From positions 62,001-126,000 of the forward strand of contig NZ_JAERSE020000001.1 of the NCBI RefSeq assembly GCF_016735585.2: DNA of 64,000 nucleotides, written 5' to 3'. Positions 18,501-26,232 of the stretch are shown here, one piece after another (position 1 is the first letter of the stretch; every line of letters begins with the position of its first letter). The DNA comes from Chryseobacterium tagetis (lineage in GTDB: Bacteria > Bacteroidota > Bacteroidia > Flavobacteriales > Weeksellaceae). A model generated the notes under the pieces. That model worked only from the letters and a program-made list of their open reading frames with translations. It was not told the origin of the DNA and did no database searches. Made by a program: the position numbers and the translations under genes.

Positions 18501-19508
18501 ACAGGTTCTGATTTAAGTGCATGGTCCGCAGTTCCGGTATCATTCCAGACTTTATGTCAACCACCGGCTTTGCTTTCAACTACTGGTGCGACAATTTGTG
18601 GAGCATCCGGATCAGCAACTATTTCTGCTACAACAGATGCTGGAGCTGTAATTACTTGGTACGATGCAGCGACAAATGGAAATGTATTGGCAACTGGGAA
18701 TTCTTATACAACCCCAGTGATTTCAGCTAATACTACTTATTATGTGTCAACTAAATCTAATGGTGGTATAGGTACGGTAGGTCCTGCTAATCCATCTGTG
18801 TTAGGTAGTGTTAGTGCTACAAATTATGCAATTGGAACATATTATCAAATATTTGATGTTATTACTCCAACTACACTTGTAAGCATAGATGTTTTCCCTA
18901 CATCTTCCACAGCAATAGGAACAAGTTCTGCTATAGAAATTAGAGACAGTTCTGGGGCAACTTTGGTTTCTGTCCCTTATACTGTTGCGGTAAATGATGG
19001 GACTACAGCTCAGACTGTTACGCTTAATTATGCTTTGCCCGTAGGAACAGGGTATAGAATAGGACAAGGAGTGGCAATATATTTAAATAGAAATACTGCT
19101 GGAGCAACTTATCCGTTCACATCAAGTGCAATAAATGTAACAGGTAATAATTTCTCTTCGGGACCTAATTATTGGTACTATATTTATAACTGGAAGTTCT
19201 CTAGCAGCTGTGAATCTGCAAGACAACCGGTTGTAGTAAATGTAAATGCAACTTGTCTAGGTACTTCAGAAACTACGGCTAAAGAAGGTATTCAGGTATA
19301 TCCAAACCCATTTGCAGATGTATTGAATATTTCAGATGTGAATAACGTAAAATCTATCTCAGTTGTAGATATTGCAGGCAGATTGGTTAAAACATTTGAT
19401 AAACCAACTTCAACACTTCATTTAGGAGAATTAAATTCAGGAATGTATTTAGTGGTTCTGAATATGAAAGATGGATCTAAACAAACGATTAAAGCAATTA
19501 AAAAATAA
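15531..19508 (+). CDS. large secreted FN3/GEVED-repeat protein with T9SS type A sorting domain
   Basis: A predicted surface or extracellular protein of 1325 residues. The signal peptide ends near LNAQ (about residue 35). A beta-rich N-terminal region (about 40-325) is followed by fibronectin-type-III modules with the repeated core SWTA...GYEIYYSTS...YYVWVRSKCS at about 330, 430, 675 and 920. Between them are two GEVED domains (YIWVDWNNDLDFNDAGE) that are almost identical. A further beta-sandwich region with WYDAATNG and NTTYYVS lies after about 1010. The last ~75 residues are a type A T9SS sorting domain (GIQVYPNPFADVLNISDVNN ... MKDGSKQTIKAIKK). It is Thr- and Ser-rich. No enzymatic motif is seen, so adhesion or matrix binding is the best inference. 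Terminators on both sides indicate its own transcript. Confidence 0.88.
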   Translation: MKKLYKNPWQWCCGLKNVGITVLALFGAVQGLNAQVNNYTFSQSSGTFNSISATGTLVTGSDATTITTNDTSGWPVTIPFNFNFNGTGYTSIYLNSNGGATFGTTTSTSSGVISATTAYSGAIGVMNRDLWGVFVTSGVTTSGSNTITNVASFKGIEVGKELGNTTTNGIPAGTTVTAFNETAGTITMSAAATLSSSTAVVRYGTGKIFTSVEGTAPNRVFVIEWKGYNDYGTTADLSNYLNFQLRLSETSNSASVVYGPNYNIYTTARTNQIGLRGASASDFNNRSGATGTAWTSTTAGTSNSATVSRDNTNFPASGLTYVWTPPSCYAPSALTVASASITASGATASWTAALVAPSGYEVYYSTSNTAPSSSTVLNATNSVSSTTTSAPISGLASSTTYYVWVRSSCSGTDKSTWTAVTSFTTLATCFAPTAIVTTGSTSATIDLSWTAATPVPTLGYEIYYSTSSTAPSSSTPATITNITGTTYTIPGLAANTAYYIWVRSKCSSTDQSTWSSSVTGYTGYCVPTGGSSSTTYYLKTITTTNAVTNLAYTASSYSAYVNNATTTSFSSYPGGSFNYALANSTTATCYFYIWVDWNNDLDFNDAGETMLATTTYAATSSGTFTVPSTQALGSYRARIALSESGAITSCGPAPYGNYVDFTFNVVAAPSCLIPTAVTFTGASSNTANVSWTAPTPAPAQGYEIYYSTSSTAPSSSTPATITNITGTTYTIPGLAADTTYYIWVRSKCSSTDQSAWSTSTTAYTGYCVPTGGSGSTTYYLKTITTTNAVTNLAYTASSYSAYVNNATTTSFSSYPGGSFNYALANSTTATCYFYIWVDWNNDLDFNDAGETVLATTTYAATSSGTFTVPSTQALGSYRARIALSESGAITSCGPAPYGNYVDFTFNVVAAPTCFAPTGITMSNITGNSATVSWTAATPAPAQGYDIYYSTSNTAPAASATPNQTGVTALTTSISPLSPLTTYYVWVRSHCTGSDLSAWSAVPVSFQTLCQPPALLSTTGATICGASGSATISATTDAGAVITWYDAATNGNVLATGNSYTTPVISANTTYYVSTKSNGGIGTVGPANPSVLGSVSATNYAIGTYYQIFDVITPTTLVSIDVFPTSSTAIGTSSAIEIRDSSGATLVSVPYTVAVNDGTTAQTVTLNYALPVGTGYRIGQGVAIYLNRNTAGATYPFTSSAINVTGNNFSSGPNYWYYIYNWKFSSSCESARQPVVVNVNATCLGTSETTAKEGIQVYPNPFADVLNISDVNNVKSISVVDIAGRLVKTFDKPTSTLHLGELNSGMYLVVLNMKDGSKQTIKAIKK
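16860..17540 (+). repeat. internal direct repeat, unit 1 (FN3 plus GEVED)
   Basis: It is repeated at an offset of exactly 726 bp (242 codons). For example ATTGTGTTCCTACAGGAGGA occurs at 17101 and 17827. Identity is very high, especially over the GEVED half. Confidence 0.9.
17586..18266 (+). repeat. internal direct repeat, unit 2 (FN3 plus GEVED)
   Basis: The second copy of the 726-bp unit. Differences from unit 1 are scattered and partly silent, which indicates a recent in-frame tandem duplication. Confidence 0.9.
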
Positions 19509-19542
19509 TGTTTGTTTTTTTATATGATTAATACACTATAAA

Positions 19543-19570
19543 AGAAGCTTCCCAGATCTGGGAAGCTTCT
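19543..19570 (+). terminator. strong intrinsic terminator
   Basis: A perfect 28-bp palindrome centred on AGATCT (arms AGAAGCTTCCCAG and its complement), followed by seven T. It lies 35 nt after the stop of the FN3/GEVED gene. Confidence 0.9.
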
Positions 19571-19590
19571 TTTTTTATTTTAATAAGGTT

Positions 19591-19749
19591 TTATTTATTA
19601 GGTATAGGCTGTATATCCCCTGTGTTCAAAAGATCAAAAACAGTGGGAAAGAACAGGGCGAGAATAAAATAAATAATAATCATTAATACAATTAATGCAA
19701 AAAGAATAATGACTAAACTATTGGGCTTGTTTTTCTTTTTTGGTTCCAT
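19591..19749 (-). CDS. small single-pass membrane protein (52 aa), function unknown
   Basis: An ATG at 19749 opens a 52-codon frame that ends at TAA 19591. The product starts with a basic, polar stretch (MEPKKKNKPN), followed by a strongly hydrophobic segment of about 25 residues (roughly 11-35) and a short polar tail (LLNTGDIQPIPNK). That layout suggests a single-pass inner-membrane protein with the N terminus inside. It starts 42 bp after the stop of the voltage-gated channel on the same strand, so the two are probably co-transcribed, and it may be an accessory or unrelated small protein. I do not recognise a family. The charge pattern and operon position make it more likely real than chance. 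Confidence 0.6.
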   Translation of the reverse strand: MEPKKKNKPNSLVIILFALIVLMIIIYFILALFFPTVFDLLNTGDIQPIPNK

Positions 19750-19791
19750 GATGAGGTGGTATTTGGTTAATAGATTGAATGATACAGAAAC

Positions 19792-20619
19792 CTAAGCTAA
19801 TTTCTTGCCACACTGTTTGCAGTACCTTGCATCATCATCAATATCATCATTTCCACATCGGTCACATATTTTTTCTAAGTTTTGCCTTTTATTGCGCATT
19901 TCGGCAGTCACAATCCCAGTTGGAACAGCTATAATAGAATAACCGGCCAACATTAAAATTACCGCAAAAAATTTCCCCAGAGGTGTAATAGGAGAGACAT
20001 CTCCGTATCCAACCGTTGTTACGGTTACCACTGCCCAGTAAATAGATTGCGGAATAGTTTCGAAGCCGGGTCTTCCTCCCTCTACCATGAACATTAAAGA
20101 ACCCACAATGACCGAGAAAATAACCAAAAATAAAAGGAAAATATAAATCTTCCGCGAGCTGTTTTTTAAAGCTTTTACGATAAGATATCCATCATTCATA
20201 AAATCCAGAAGGTTGAAAATTCTGAAAATTCTCAACATTCTCAGCATTCTGAAAATGAGGAAGTATTTAGTGACAGGAAAGAAAAAGCTCAGATAAAACG
20301 GAACCAGTGCAAAAAAATCAATGATTCCAAAGAAGCTGAAGATATACTGTTTTTTATTCTTTAATACAGCGATTCTGGACCAGTATTCAGCGGTGAAAAA
20401 TATTGAAATGATCCATTCAAGAATCAGGAAAGTATAATGAAATCTTTTATCCAGTTGAGGTACGCTTTCCATCATAATGATAGCAGTACTCGTAAGGATT
20501 AAAGCCAATAATATGATATCGAAGAGTTTTCCGAGCTTAGTATCGGAGCGATAAATTATGCGATAAAGGAATCTTTTCCAAAGAATGTCTTCAGGAACAA
20601 GATTGTGTTCTCTTTCCAT
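19792..20619 (-). CDS. voltage-gated-type potassium channel with C-terminal zinc ribbon
   Basis: An inner-membrane cation channel of the six-helix Ion_trans/Kch type, 275 residues. Helices S1-S3 span about 33-110. The S4-like segment (119-138) has Arg every third residue (FRMLRMLRIFRIF). S5 is at about 157-180. The pore loop carries the K+ selectivity filter TTVGYGD (201-207), and S6 is at about 216-240. A cytosolic C-terminal tail ends in a zinc ribbon with CxxC at 252-255 and 267-270. It should conduct K+ in response to membrane potential. Gating control by the zinc ribbon is speculative. It is followed on the same strand by a small membrane protein gene. Confidence 0.9.
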   Translation of the reverse strand: MEREHNLVPEDILWKRFLYRIIYRSDTKLGKLFDIILLALILTSTAIIMMESVPQLDKRFHYTFLILEWIISIFFTAEYWSRIAVLKNKKQYIFSFFGIIDFFALVPFYLSFFFPVTKYFLIFRMLRMLRIFRIFNLLDFMNDGYLIVKALKNSSRKIYIFLLFLVIFSVIVGSLMFMVEGGRPGFETIPQSIYWAVVTVTTVGYGDVSPITPLGKFFAVILMLAGYSIIAVPTGIVTAEMRNKRQNLEKICDRCGNDDIDDDARYCKQCGKKLA

Positions 20620-20753
20620 TGTAAGCTGTTATTTCACAAGAAAGGTAATAATTTCTATTGAATATATAATAAATATCCGATTAATAAGGGACTTTATGAT
20701 AAATAAAAATATTCTAAAAGATGAGTTTCAAGTATATTTAAGTGTTTGTTATG

Positions 20754-20783
20754 AACCGGTCTTTTCTTCATGATCGGTTTTTT
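20754..20783 (+). terminator. candidate terminator of an unidentified small transcript
   Basis: AACCGGT and ATCGGTT form an imperfect hairpin followed by TTTTTTA on the plus strand. No recognised gene precedes it in this divergent gap. Confidence 0.35.
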
Positions 20784-20837
20784 ATTGTATACCAAAGAGA
20801 ATTTAATTTTATAATAGTTTACATCTCCTAAAATTAA

Positions 20838-20845
20838 TATCTTCG
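20838..20845 (+). promoter_or_regulatory. -7-like box (TATCTTCG) of the Nif3-like gene
   Basis: TATCTTCG is one base from TAnnTTTG and lies 21 nt before the ATG at 20867. It argues against a TTG start at 20846, directly after the box. Confidence 0.45.
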
Positions 20846-20866
20846 TTGAGGTACAAAATTTATATA

Positions 20867-21964
20867 ATGAAGCTAAGAGCCGTAATTTCAAAAATTGAAG
20901 AAAGAATACAGATCCGTCAGGCGGAAGATTTTGATAATGTAGGACTATTATGCGGAGTTCCGGATCGTGAGGTTTCAGGAATTCTGGTTTGCCATGATGC
21001 GTTGGAAAATGTAGTGGAAGAAGCAATAGAGAAAAACTGTAATTTGATTGTCTGTTTTCATCCCATTATATTTTCAGGATTAAAATCACTCACTGGAAAA
21101 AATTATGTCGAAAGAGCGGTTTTAAAAGCAATCGAAAATAAAATTGCTATTTATGCTATTCACACGGCTTTTGATAATGATTTCTTTGGAGTAAATGCAG
21201 GAATCTGCAATCAACTGGGATTAAAACATCTGAAAATTCTGCAGCCTAAAAAAAATAATTTAAAACAACTGACGGTTTTTGTTCCGAAAGACTATTCTGA
21301 AAAAGTGAAAGAAGCCCTTTTTTCTGCCGGAGCCGGAAACATCGGGTTTTATGATGAGTGCAGTTTTACAATCAACGGAAACGGGACTTTTAGACCCATA
21401 GAAGGTTCAAATCCGTTTTCGGGGCAACAAAATATCAGAGAAAATGCGGATGAAGATATGATCTCTGTAATTTTTGAAGACTATAAAAAAGGTCAAATCA
21501 TCAATGCAATGAAAACAGCGCATCCTTATGAAGAAGTTGCCTATCAGATTTACAGTTTGGAAAATGATAATCATCATTCAGGATTAGGAATGTATGGAGA
21601 CTTTGAAGAACCGATGGAAGAGAAAGATTTCCTGAAATTTGTAAAAGAAAAATTTGATCTGGAAATAATCCGACACTCAGATTTCAATGGTAAAAAAATT
21701 AAAAGAGTAGGGGTTTTAGGTGGTTCCGGAGCAAGCGGAATACGATATGCTCTCTCTAAAAAATGTGATGCTTATTTAACAGGAGATATAAAGTACCACG
21801 ATTTTTTCCTGGCAGAGTCAAAAATGCTGATTTGTGACATAGGACATTTTGAATCAGAACAATTTGTAACTCAACAATTATTTGAAATATTATCACAAAA
21901 ATTTAGTACATTTGCAATCTCAAAATCTATTGAGAGAACAAACCCGGTAAATTATTTCATTTAA
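20867..21964 (+). CDS. Nif3-like dinuclear metal centre protein (YbgI/YqfO family)
   Basis: A cytosolic Nif3 family protein of 365 residues from ATG 20867. The N-terminal half has the ADNVGL-type motif (EDFDNVGLLCG), LVCHDA, the metal ligand region VCFHPIIFSGLKSL and AIHTAFDND. The C-terminal half has YLTGDIKYHDFFLAE and CDIGHFESEQFV, which complete the di-metal site. The central insert (about 130-235, with AHPYEEVAYQIYSLEN) is the PII/CutA-like domain of the long bacterial form. Family members form hexameric toroids; a GTP cyclohydrolase-like activity has been suggested but the cellular role is unclear. It is 4 bp from the next gene, so the two form an operon, as is common for this pair. Confidence 0.9.
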   Translation: MKLRAVISKIEERIQIRQAEDFDNVGLLCGVPDREVSGILVCHDALENVVEEAIEKNCNLIVCFHPIIFSGLKSLTGKNYVERAVLKAIENKIAIYAIHTAFDNDFFGVNAGICNQLGLKHLKILQPKKNNLKQLTVFVPKDYSEKVKEALFSAGAGNIGFYDECSFTINGNGTFRPIEGSNPFSGQQNIRENADEDMISVIFEDYKKGQIINAMKTAHPYEEVAYQIYSLENDNHHSGLGMYGDFEEPMEEKDFLKFVKEKFDLEIIRHSDFNGKKIKRVGVLGGSGASGIRYALSKKCDAYLTGDIKYHDFFLAESKMLICDIGHFESEQFVTQQLFEILSQKFSTFAISKSIERTNPVNYFI

Positions 21965-21968
21965 ATAT

Positions 21969-22745
21969 ATGGCAAAAACCAACGATATTCCAGTTGAAGA
22001 GAAGTTAAGAGCTTTATACGATTTGCAAATTATTGATTCTAGATTGGATGAGATCCGAAATACAAGAGGAGAATTGCCGATCGAAGTAGAGGATCTTGAA
22101 ATTGAGATCGAAGGTCTTGAAAAAAGAGCTGAAAAATTTCATGCAGATATCAAAGATCAGGACGATCAGATTAAGACAAAGCATGAAGTGATTAACCATG
22201 CAAAAACTTTAATTGAAAAATACAAGTCTCAGCAAGATAACGTAAGAAACAATAAAGAGTTTGAAGCATTAGGTAAAGAGATTGAATATCAGGATCTTGA
22301 AATTCAGCTTTCTGAAAAAAGAATCAAAGAATTCGGAGCTAAGATTGCTCATAAAAATGAAACATTAAGTGAATTAAATGCAAAAATCGACGATTTAAAA
22401 AATCACTTAAAATTCAAAAAAGAAGAACTAGAAGGTCTTATTGCTGAAACTCAGAAAGAAGAAGAGTATCTTATAGAGCAATCTAAAGAATATGCTGCGA
22501 AAATTGATGACAGATTGTTGGCTTCTTACAACAGAATCAGAACAAACTCTATCAATGGTCTTGCAGTAGTAGGTCTTGAAAGAGGAGCTCCAAAAGGATC
22601 ATTCTTTACTATTCCACCTCAAAAGCAGATGGAAATTGCTCAGAGAAAGAAAATCATTATCGATGAGCACTCAGGAAAAATTCTTGTAGATGATGAATTG
22701 GTAATGGAAGAAAACGAAAGAATGAAATCTGTGATTAAATTCTAA
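21969..22745 (+). CDS. CT398/DUF164-like coiled-coil protein with cysteine-less zinc-ribbon remnant
   Basis: 258 residues. Residues 10-185 are a long, highly charged antiparallel coiled coil (ALYDLQIIDSRLDEIRNTRG at the start is typical of the family). The C terminus aligns with the C4 zinc ribbon of DUF164/CT398 proteins (KGSFFTIPPQ ... IIIDEHSGKILVDDE), but the four positions that are normally Cys (two before IPPQ and the CxxCG before ILV) are Gly, Phe, Asp and Ser here, so zinc cannot bind in the usual way. The adjacent Nif3-like gene is the typical neighbour. Family roles include a T3SS/flagellar-linked protein in Chlamydia. In this phylum the function is unknown. A terminator follows. 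Confidence 0.85.
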   Translation: MAKTNDIPVEEKLRALYDLQIIDSRLDEIRNTRGELPIEVEDLEIEIEGLEKRAEKFHADIKDQDDQIKTKHEVINHAKTLIEKYKSQQDNVRNNKEFEALGKEIEYQDLEIQLSEKRIKEFGAKIAHKNETLSELNAKIDDLKNHLKFKKEELEGLIAETQKEEEYLIEQSKEYAAKIDDRLLASYNRIRTNSINGLAVVGLERGAPKGSFFTIPPQKQMEIAQRKKIIIDEHSGKILVDDELVMEENERMKSVIKF

Positions 22746-22773
22746 TCTTTAATTACGATTGTAAATAATATAA

Positions 22774-22800
22774 AAGCTGTTTCAGATGTTGAAACAGCTT
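22774..22800 (+). terminator. intrinsic terminator of the Nif3-like operon
   Basis: AAGCTGTTTCA pairs with TGAAACAGCTT around a 5-nt loop, followed by a T-run. It starts 29 nt after the stop. Confidence 0.85.
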
Positions 22801-22867
22801 TTTTTATTTATTGTGGGGTACAAACAAAAAGTAACTAAGCAATAATTTTAAGATAACCACAGAGTTT

Positions 22868-22955
22868 GTCATTCCGTAGGAATCTAGTCAATGAAATTTA
22901 ATCGTAATATTTTAGACTTAGATTCCACGCTTCACTTTGTTCCGCTCTGAATGAT
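22868..22955. repeat. palindromic intergenic repeat, copy 2 (diverged)
   Basis: It begins GTCATTCCG and ends CTCTGAATGAT, with internal AGGAATCTAG and TAGATTCC words. It is related to the repeats at 2899 and 26415 but more degenerate. It again lies between convergent genes. Confidence 0.6.
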
Positions 22956-22990
22956 ATTATGAGGTAAAGCCAAACAATGCTAAAAATAAA

Positions 22991-23014
22991 AAACCGCTTC
23001 TATTGAAGCGGTTT
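22991..23014 (-). terminator. intrinsic terminator of the acyl-CoA ligase gene
   Basis: AAACCGCTTC pairs with GAAGCGGTTT around a 4-nt loop. T-runs are present in both directions. It begins 4 bp beyond the stop of the minus-strand ligase. Confidence 0.8.
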
Positions 23015-23018
23015 TTTA

Positions 23019-24797
23019 TTATTCATGATGTTCATACATCTTATTATAAAGATCAATAAACTTCTCTTTAATAGCTTTTCTTTTTAGCTTTAAAGTCGGA
23101 GTTAAAAGACCTGCATCAATGCTCCATATTTCAGGAGTTAATTCAATCTTCTTGATCTTTTCCCAGTTTCCAAGATGTTCGTTGATGCCGTCAATTTCTT
23201 TTTCAATTCTTTCTTTCAGTTCAGTACTTTTGGCAATTTCCTGAGGAGTTGATCCGATATTCAGATTATTTCTCATTGCCCAGCTTTTTGCAAATTCAAA
23301 ATCAGGCTGTATCAGTGCGCAAGGCATTTTTTCACCATCACCTACGACCATGATCTGTTCTATAAATTTCGAAGCTTTGGCTAAATTCTCAATGGTTTGG
23401 GGAGCGATATATTTACCTCCGGAAGTTTTGAACATTTCTTTTTTACGGTCGGTGATATGTAAAAAGCCGTCACTGTCGATCAGTCCGATGTCTCCGGTTT
23501 TGAAATATCCGTCACTGGTAAAGGCTTCTTTGGTCATTTCATCATTTTTAAAGTACCCTTTGAATACAGAAGGTCCTTTTACTGTAATTTCGCCATCTTC
23601 CTGAATTTTTACGCTCAGATTATCCAAAGGATGTCCTACCGTTCCTATTTTCATCTTATCGAAGCTGTTTACAGAGATTACAGGCGATGTTTCCGTAAGG
23701 CCATAACCTTCCAGAATAGGAATTCCTGCATTCTGGAACATTAAATTTAATCTTGTAGATAAAGCCGCGGAACCTGAAACCAAAGTGATGATTTCTCCTC
23801 CCAAACCTTCTCTCCATTTTTTGAAAACAAGTTTATCTGCAATGATCTGCTGTAACCCTGAAGGTTTTGAAACCGTTTTCTTTTTCGTGATAAGATTAAG
23901 AGCCCAGAAGAAGATTTTTGATTTCAAACCTCCGGCTGAAGATCCGGTATTATAGATTTTATCATATACTTTTTCTACCAGTCTCGGAACCACGCTCATA
24001 TAATGAGGTTTTACCTCTTTTACGTTTTCTCCCATTTTATCGATGCTTTCGGCAAAATAAATAGAGAATCCATTGTATTGAAAAAGATAATACAGCATTC
24101 TTTCGAAAATATGACAGATCGGTAAAAAGCTCAGTACTCTTGTATCTTTATAATCTAAGCTTCTTTTTTTAGGAATCCTTGGAATAGATCCTAAAACATT
24201 AGCAACAATATTGTCGTGAGTTAGCATTACCCCTTTTGGTCTTCCGGTTGTTCCTGAAGTATAAATGATCGTTGCCAAATCATCCGGATTAATAGCTTTA
24301 GACAGATCCTCTACTTCAATTTGAGTGGAATCGTCTTCTCCTAAATCTAATATTTCTTTCCAGTTGGCAGCGCCGCTTACATTATCAAAAGTAAAAATAC
24401 CCTGCAAAGAAGGGATGTTGTGTTTTACTTTCATGACCTTGTTGAGAAGGTCTTTATCAGAGACGAAACAATACTTTATTTCCGCATTGTTAAAGATAAA
24501 TTCATAGTCTTCCGGTGAAATACTTGGGTAAACAGGTACAGAAACTACACCGATCTGAGAAAGCCCCAAATCCATAATGGCCCATTCTGTACGCGAGTTG
24601 GTAGTGATTAAGGCAATCTTATCTCCAGGCTTGATCCCCAGTTTTAAAAGTCCGCGCGAAATTTTATTCCCTTCATTGATAAACTCTTGGGTGGATGTTT
24701 TTTTCCATTCTCCATGATATTTAGTCACGAACATATCGGACTTAGGATATTTTTCTAAAGCGTGATATGGTATGTCAAATAATCTCTTGATCGTCAT
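23019..24797 (-). CDS. long-chain fatty acid-CoA ligase (AMP-forming)
   Basis: An ANL-superfamily acyl-CoA synthetase of 592 residues, close to the FadD15/ACSL type. The P-loop-like AMP-binding motif is YTSGTTGRPKGVMLTH (179-194). Other motifs are FLPICHIFERM, GYGLTETSPVIS, the hinge region GYFKTGDIG...DGFLHITDRKKE and the C-terminal domain with the catalytic-lysine loop (KTSGGKYIAPQ). It activates fatty acids with ATP and CoA at the inner-membrane face, for beta-oxidation or lipid remodelling. A divergently transcribed acyl-CoA dehydrogenase across a 243-bp gap fits fatty-acid degradation. The ATG at 24797 opens with the family-typical ...KRLFDIPYHALEK. Confidence 0.92.
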   Translation of the reverse strand: MTIKRLFDIPYHALEKYPKSDMFVTKYHGEWKKTSTQEFINEGNKISRGLLKLGIKPGDKIALITTNSRTEWAIMDLGLSQIGVVSVPVYPSISPEDYEFIFNNAEIKYCFVSDKDLLNKVMKVKHNIPSLQGIFTFDNVSGAANWKEILDLGEDDSTQIEVEDLSKAINPDDLATIIYTSGTTGRPKGVMLTHDNIVANVLGSIPRIPKKRSLDYKDTRVLSFLPICHIFERMLYYLFQYNGFSIYFAESIDKMGENVKEVKPHYMSVVPRLVEKVYDKIYNTGSSAGGLKSKIFFWALNLITKKKTVSKPSGLQQIIADKLVFKKWREGLGGEIITLVSGSAALSTRLNLMFQNAGIPILEGYGLTETSPVISVNSFDKMKIGTVGHPLDNLSVKIQEDGEITVKGPSVFKGYFKNDEMTKEAFTSDGYFKTGDIGLIDSDGFLHITDRKKEMFKTSGGKYIAPQTIENLAKASKFIEQIMVVGDGEKMPCALIQPDFEFAKSWAMRNNLNIGSTPQEIAKSTELKERIEKEIDGINEHLGNWEKIKKIELTPEIWSIDAGLLTPTLKLKRKAIKEKFIDLYNKMYEHHE

Positions 24798-25008
24798 GAT
24801 TCTTTAAGTGTAATTTTAATAAATTTAAATATAAGCATTTTTTTTAATTGGGGAAATTGGAAGTGATTAATTAGAAATTACTAAAATGTATGCCATAATA
24901 TATTTAATAATTCAAACTTAATTTATATCTGATGAAAATTTAAAAATTAACGCTATTCCTTGATTTACTCTAATTTGTGATTCTGTTTTCAGATTTGCCC
25001 AAAAAGTG

Positions 25009-25016
25009 TAAATTAG
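25009..25016 (+). promoter_or_regulatory. -7-like box (TAAATTAG) of the acyl-CoA dehydrogenase gene
   Basis: TAAATTAG within GTGTAAATTAGCGACC, 24 nt upstream of the ATG. The same word (TGTAAATTAGCGCC) precedes the metalloprotease gene at 62428. Confidence 0.5.
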
Positions 25017-25040
25017 CGACCATCTAATTATTCAATTTGT

Positions 25041-26180
25041 ATGGACTTTAATTTATCAGAAGAACAGCTGATGATTCAGCAGGCAGCAAGAGATTTTGCT
25101 CAGAACGAACTATTACCGGGAGTTATCGATAGAGACCGCGACCAGAAGTTTCCTGCAGAACAGGTGAAAAAAATGGGAGAAATGGGGCTTTTGGGTATGA
25201 TGGTAGATCCTAAATACGGAGGTGCAGGTATGGATAGTGTTTCTTACGTTCTGGCAATGGAAGAGATTGCAAAAATAGATGCTTCTGCAGCTGTTGTAAT
25301 GTCTGTAAACAATTCATTGGTATGTGCAGGTCTTGAAAAATTCGCTTCTGAAGAGCAAAAAGTAAAATACCTTACTCCTCTTGCAAGCGGACAGGTAATC
25401 GGAGCTTTCGCTTTGTCTGAGCCTGAAGCCGGATCTGATGCAACTTCTCAGAAAACAACTGCTGAAGATAAAGGAGATCACTATTTATTAAACGGGATCA
25501 AAAACTGGATCACAAACGGAGGTACTGCGACATATTATATCGTAATTGCACAAACTGATCCTGAGAAAAAACATAAGGGAATCAATGCTTTCATCGTTGA
25601 AAAAGGATGGGAAGGTTTCGAAATCGGAACCAAAGAAGATAAATTGGGAATCAGAGGAAGCGATACGCATTCTTTGATCTTCAACAACGTAAAAGTACCG
25701 AAAGAAAACAGAATCGGGGAAGACGGTTTCGGATTCAATTTCGCAATGGCTGTTTTGAACGGGGGGAGAATCGGGATTGCTTCTCAGGCTTTAGGGATTG
25801 CTGCCGGAGCTTATGAATTGGCATTAAAATATGCTAAAACAAGAAAAGCTTTCAAAACTGAGATCATCAATCACCAGGCAATTGCATTCAAATTGGCTGA
25901 TATGGCAACTCAGATCACTGCGGCAAGAATGCTTTGCTTCAAGGCTGCTTGTGAGAAAGATGCTGGTAAAGATATCTCTGAAAGCGGAGCTATGGCAAAA
26001 TTATATGCTTCTCAGGTAGCAATGGATACCACAATCGAGGCTGTACAAATTCACGGTGGATACGGATATGTAAAAGAATACCACGTAGAAAGATTGATGA
26101 GAGATGCGAAAATCACTCAGATCTATGAAGGAACTTCTGAAATTCAGAAGATTGTAATTTCAAGAAGCATTGCAAAGTAA
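25041..26180 (+). CDS. acyl-CoA dehydrogenase
   Basis: A FAD-dependent acyl-CoA dehydrogenase of 379 residues, the standard length. The N-terminal helical domain (FNLSEEQLMIQQAARDFAQ) is followed by the middle FAD/substrate domain (GAFALSEPEAGSDATSQKT, WITNGG) and the C-terminal helical domain (RMLCFKAACEKD; QIHGGYGYVKEYHVERLMRDAKI). The catalytic base is Glu363 in QIYEGTSEIQ. It catalyses alpha-beta dehydrogenation of an acyl-CoA, the first step of beta-oxidation, passing electrons to ETF. It is probably of the short/medium-chain (butyryl-CoA) type, but chain length cannot be fixed from sequence alone. Genes for ETF and later steps are not in the window. Confidence 0.93.
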   Translation: MDFNLSEEQLMIQQAARDFAQNELLPGVIDRDRDQKFPAEQVKKMGEMGLLGMMVDPKYGGAGMDSVSYVLAMEEIAKIDASAAVVMSVNNSLVCAGLEKFASEEQKVKYLTPLASGQVIGAFALSEPEAGSDATSQKTTAEDKGDHYLLNGIKNWITNGGTATYYIVIAQTDPEKKHKGINAFIVEKGWEGFEIGTKEDKLGIRGSDTHSLIFNNVKVPKENRIGEDGFGFNFAMAVLNGGRIGIASQALGIAAGAYELALKYAKTRKAFKTEIINHQAIAFKLADMATQITAARMLCFKAACEKDAGKDISESGAMAKLYASQVAMDTTIEAVQIHGGYGYVKEYHVERLMRDAKITQIYEGTSEIQKIVISRSIAK

Positions 26181-26205
26181 TTGCTTACTTATATACTGAA
26201 ATAGT

Positions 26206-26232
26206 AAAAGGCTCTCAATTTGAGAGCCTTTT
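26206..26232 (+). terminator. intrinsic terminator of the acyl-CoA dehydrogenase gene
   Basis: AAAAGGCTCTCA pairs with TGAGAGCCTTTT around a 3-nt loop, followed by further T, 26 nt after the stop. Confidence 0.85.
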
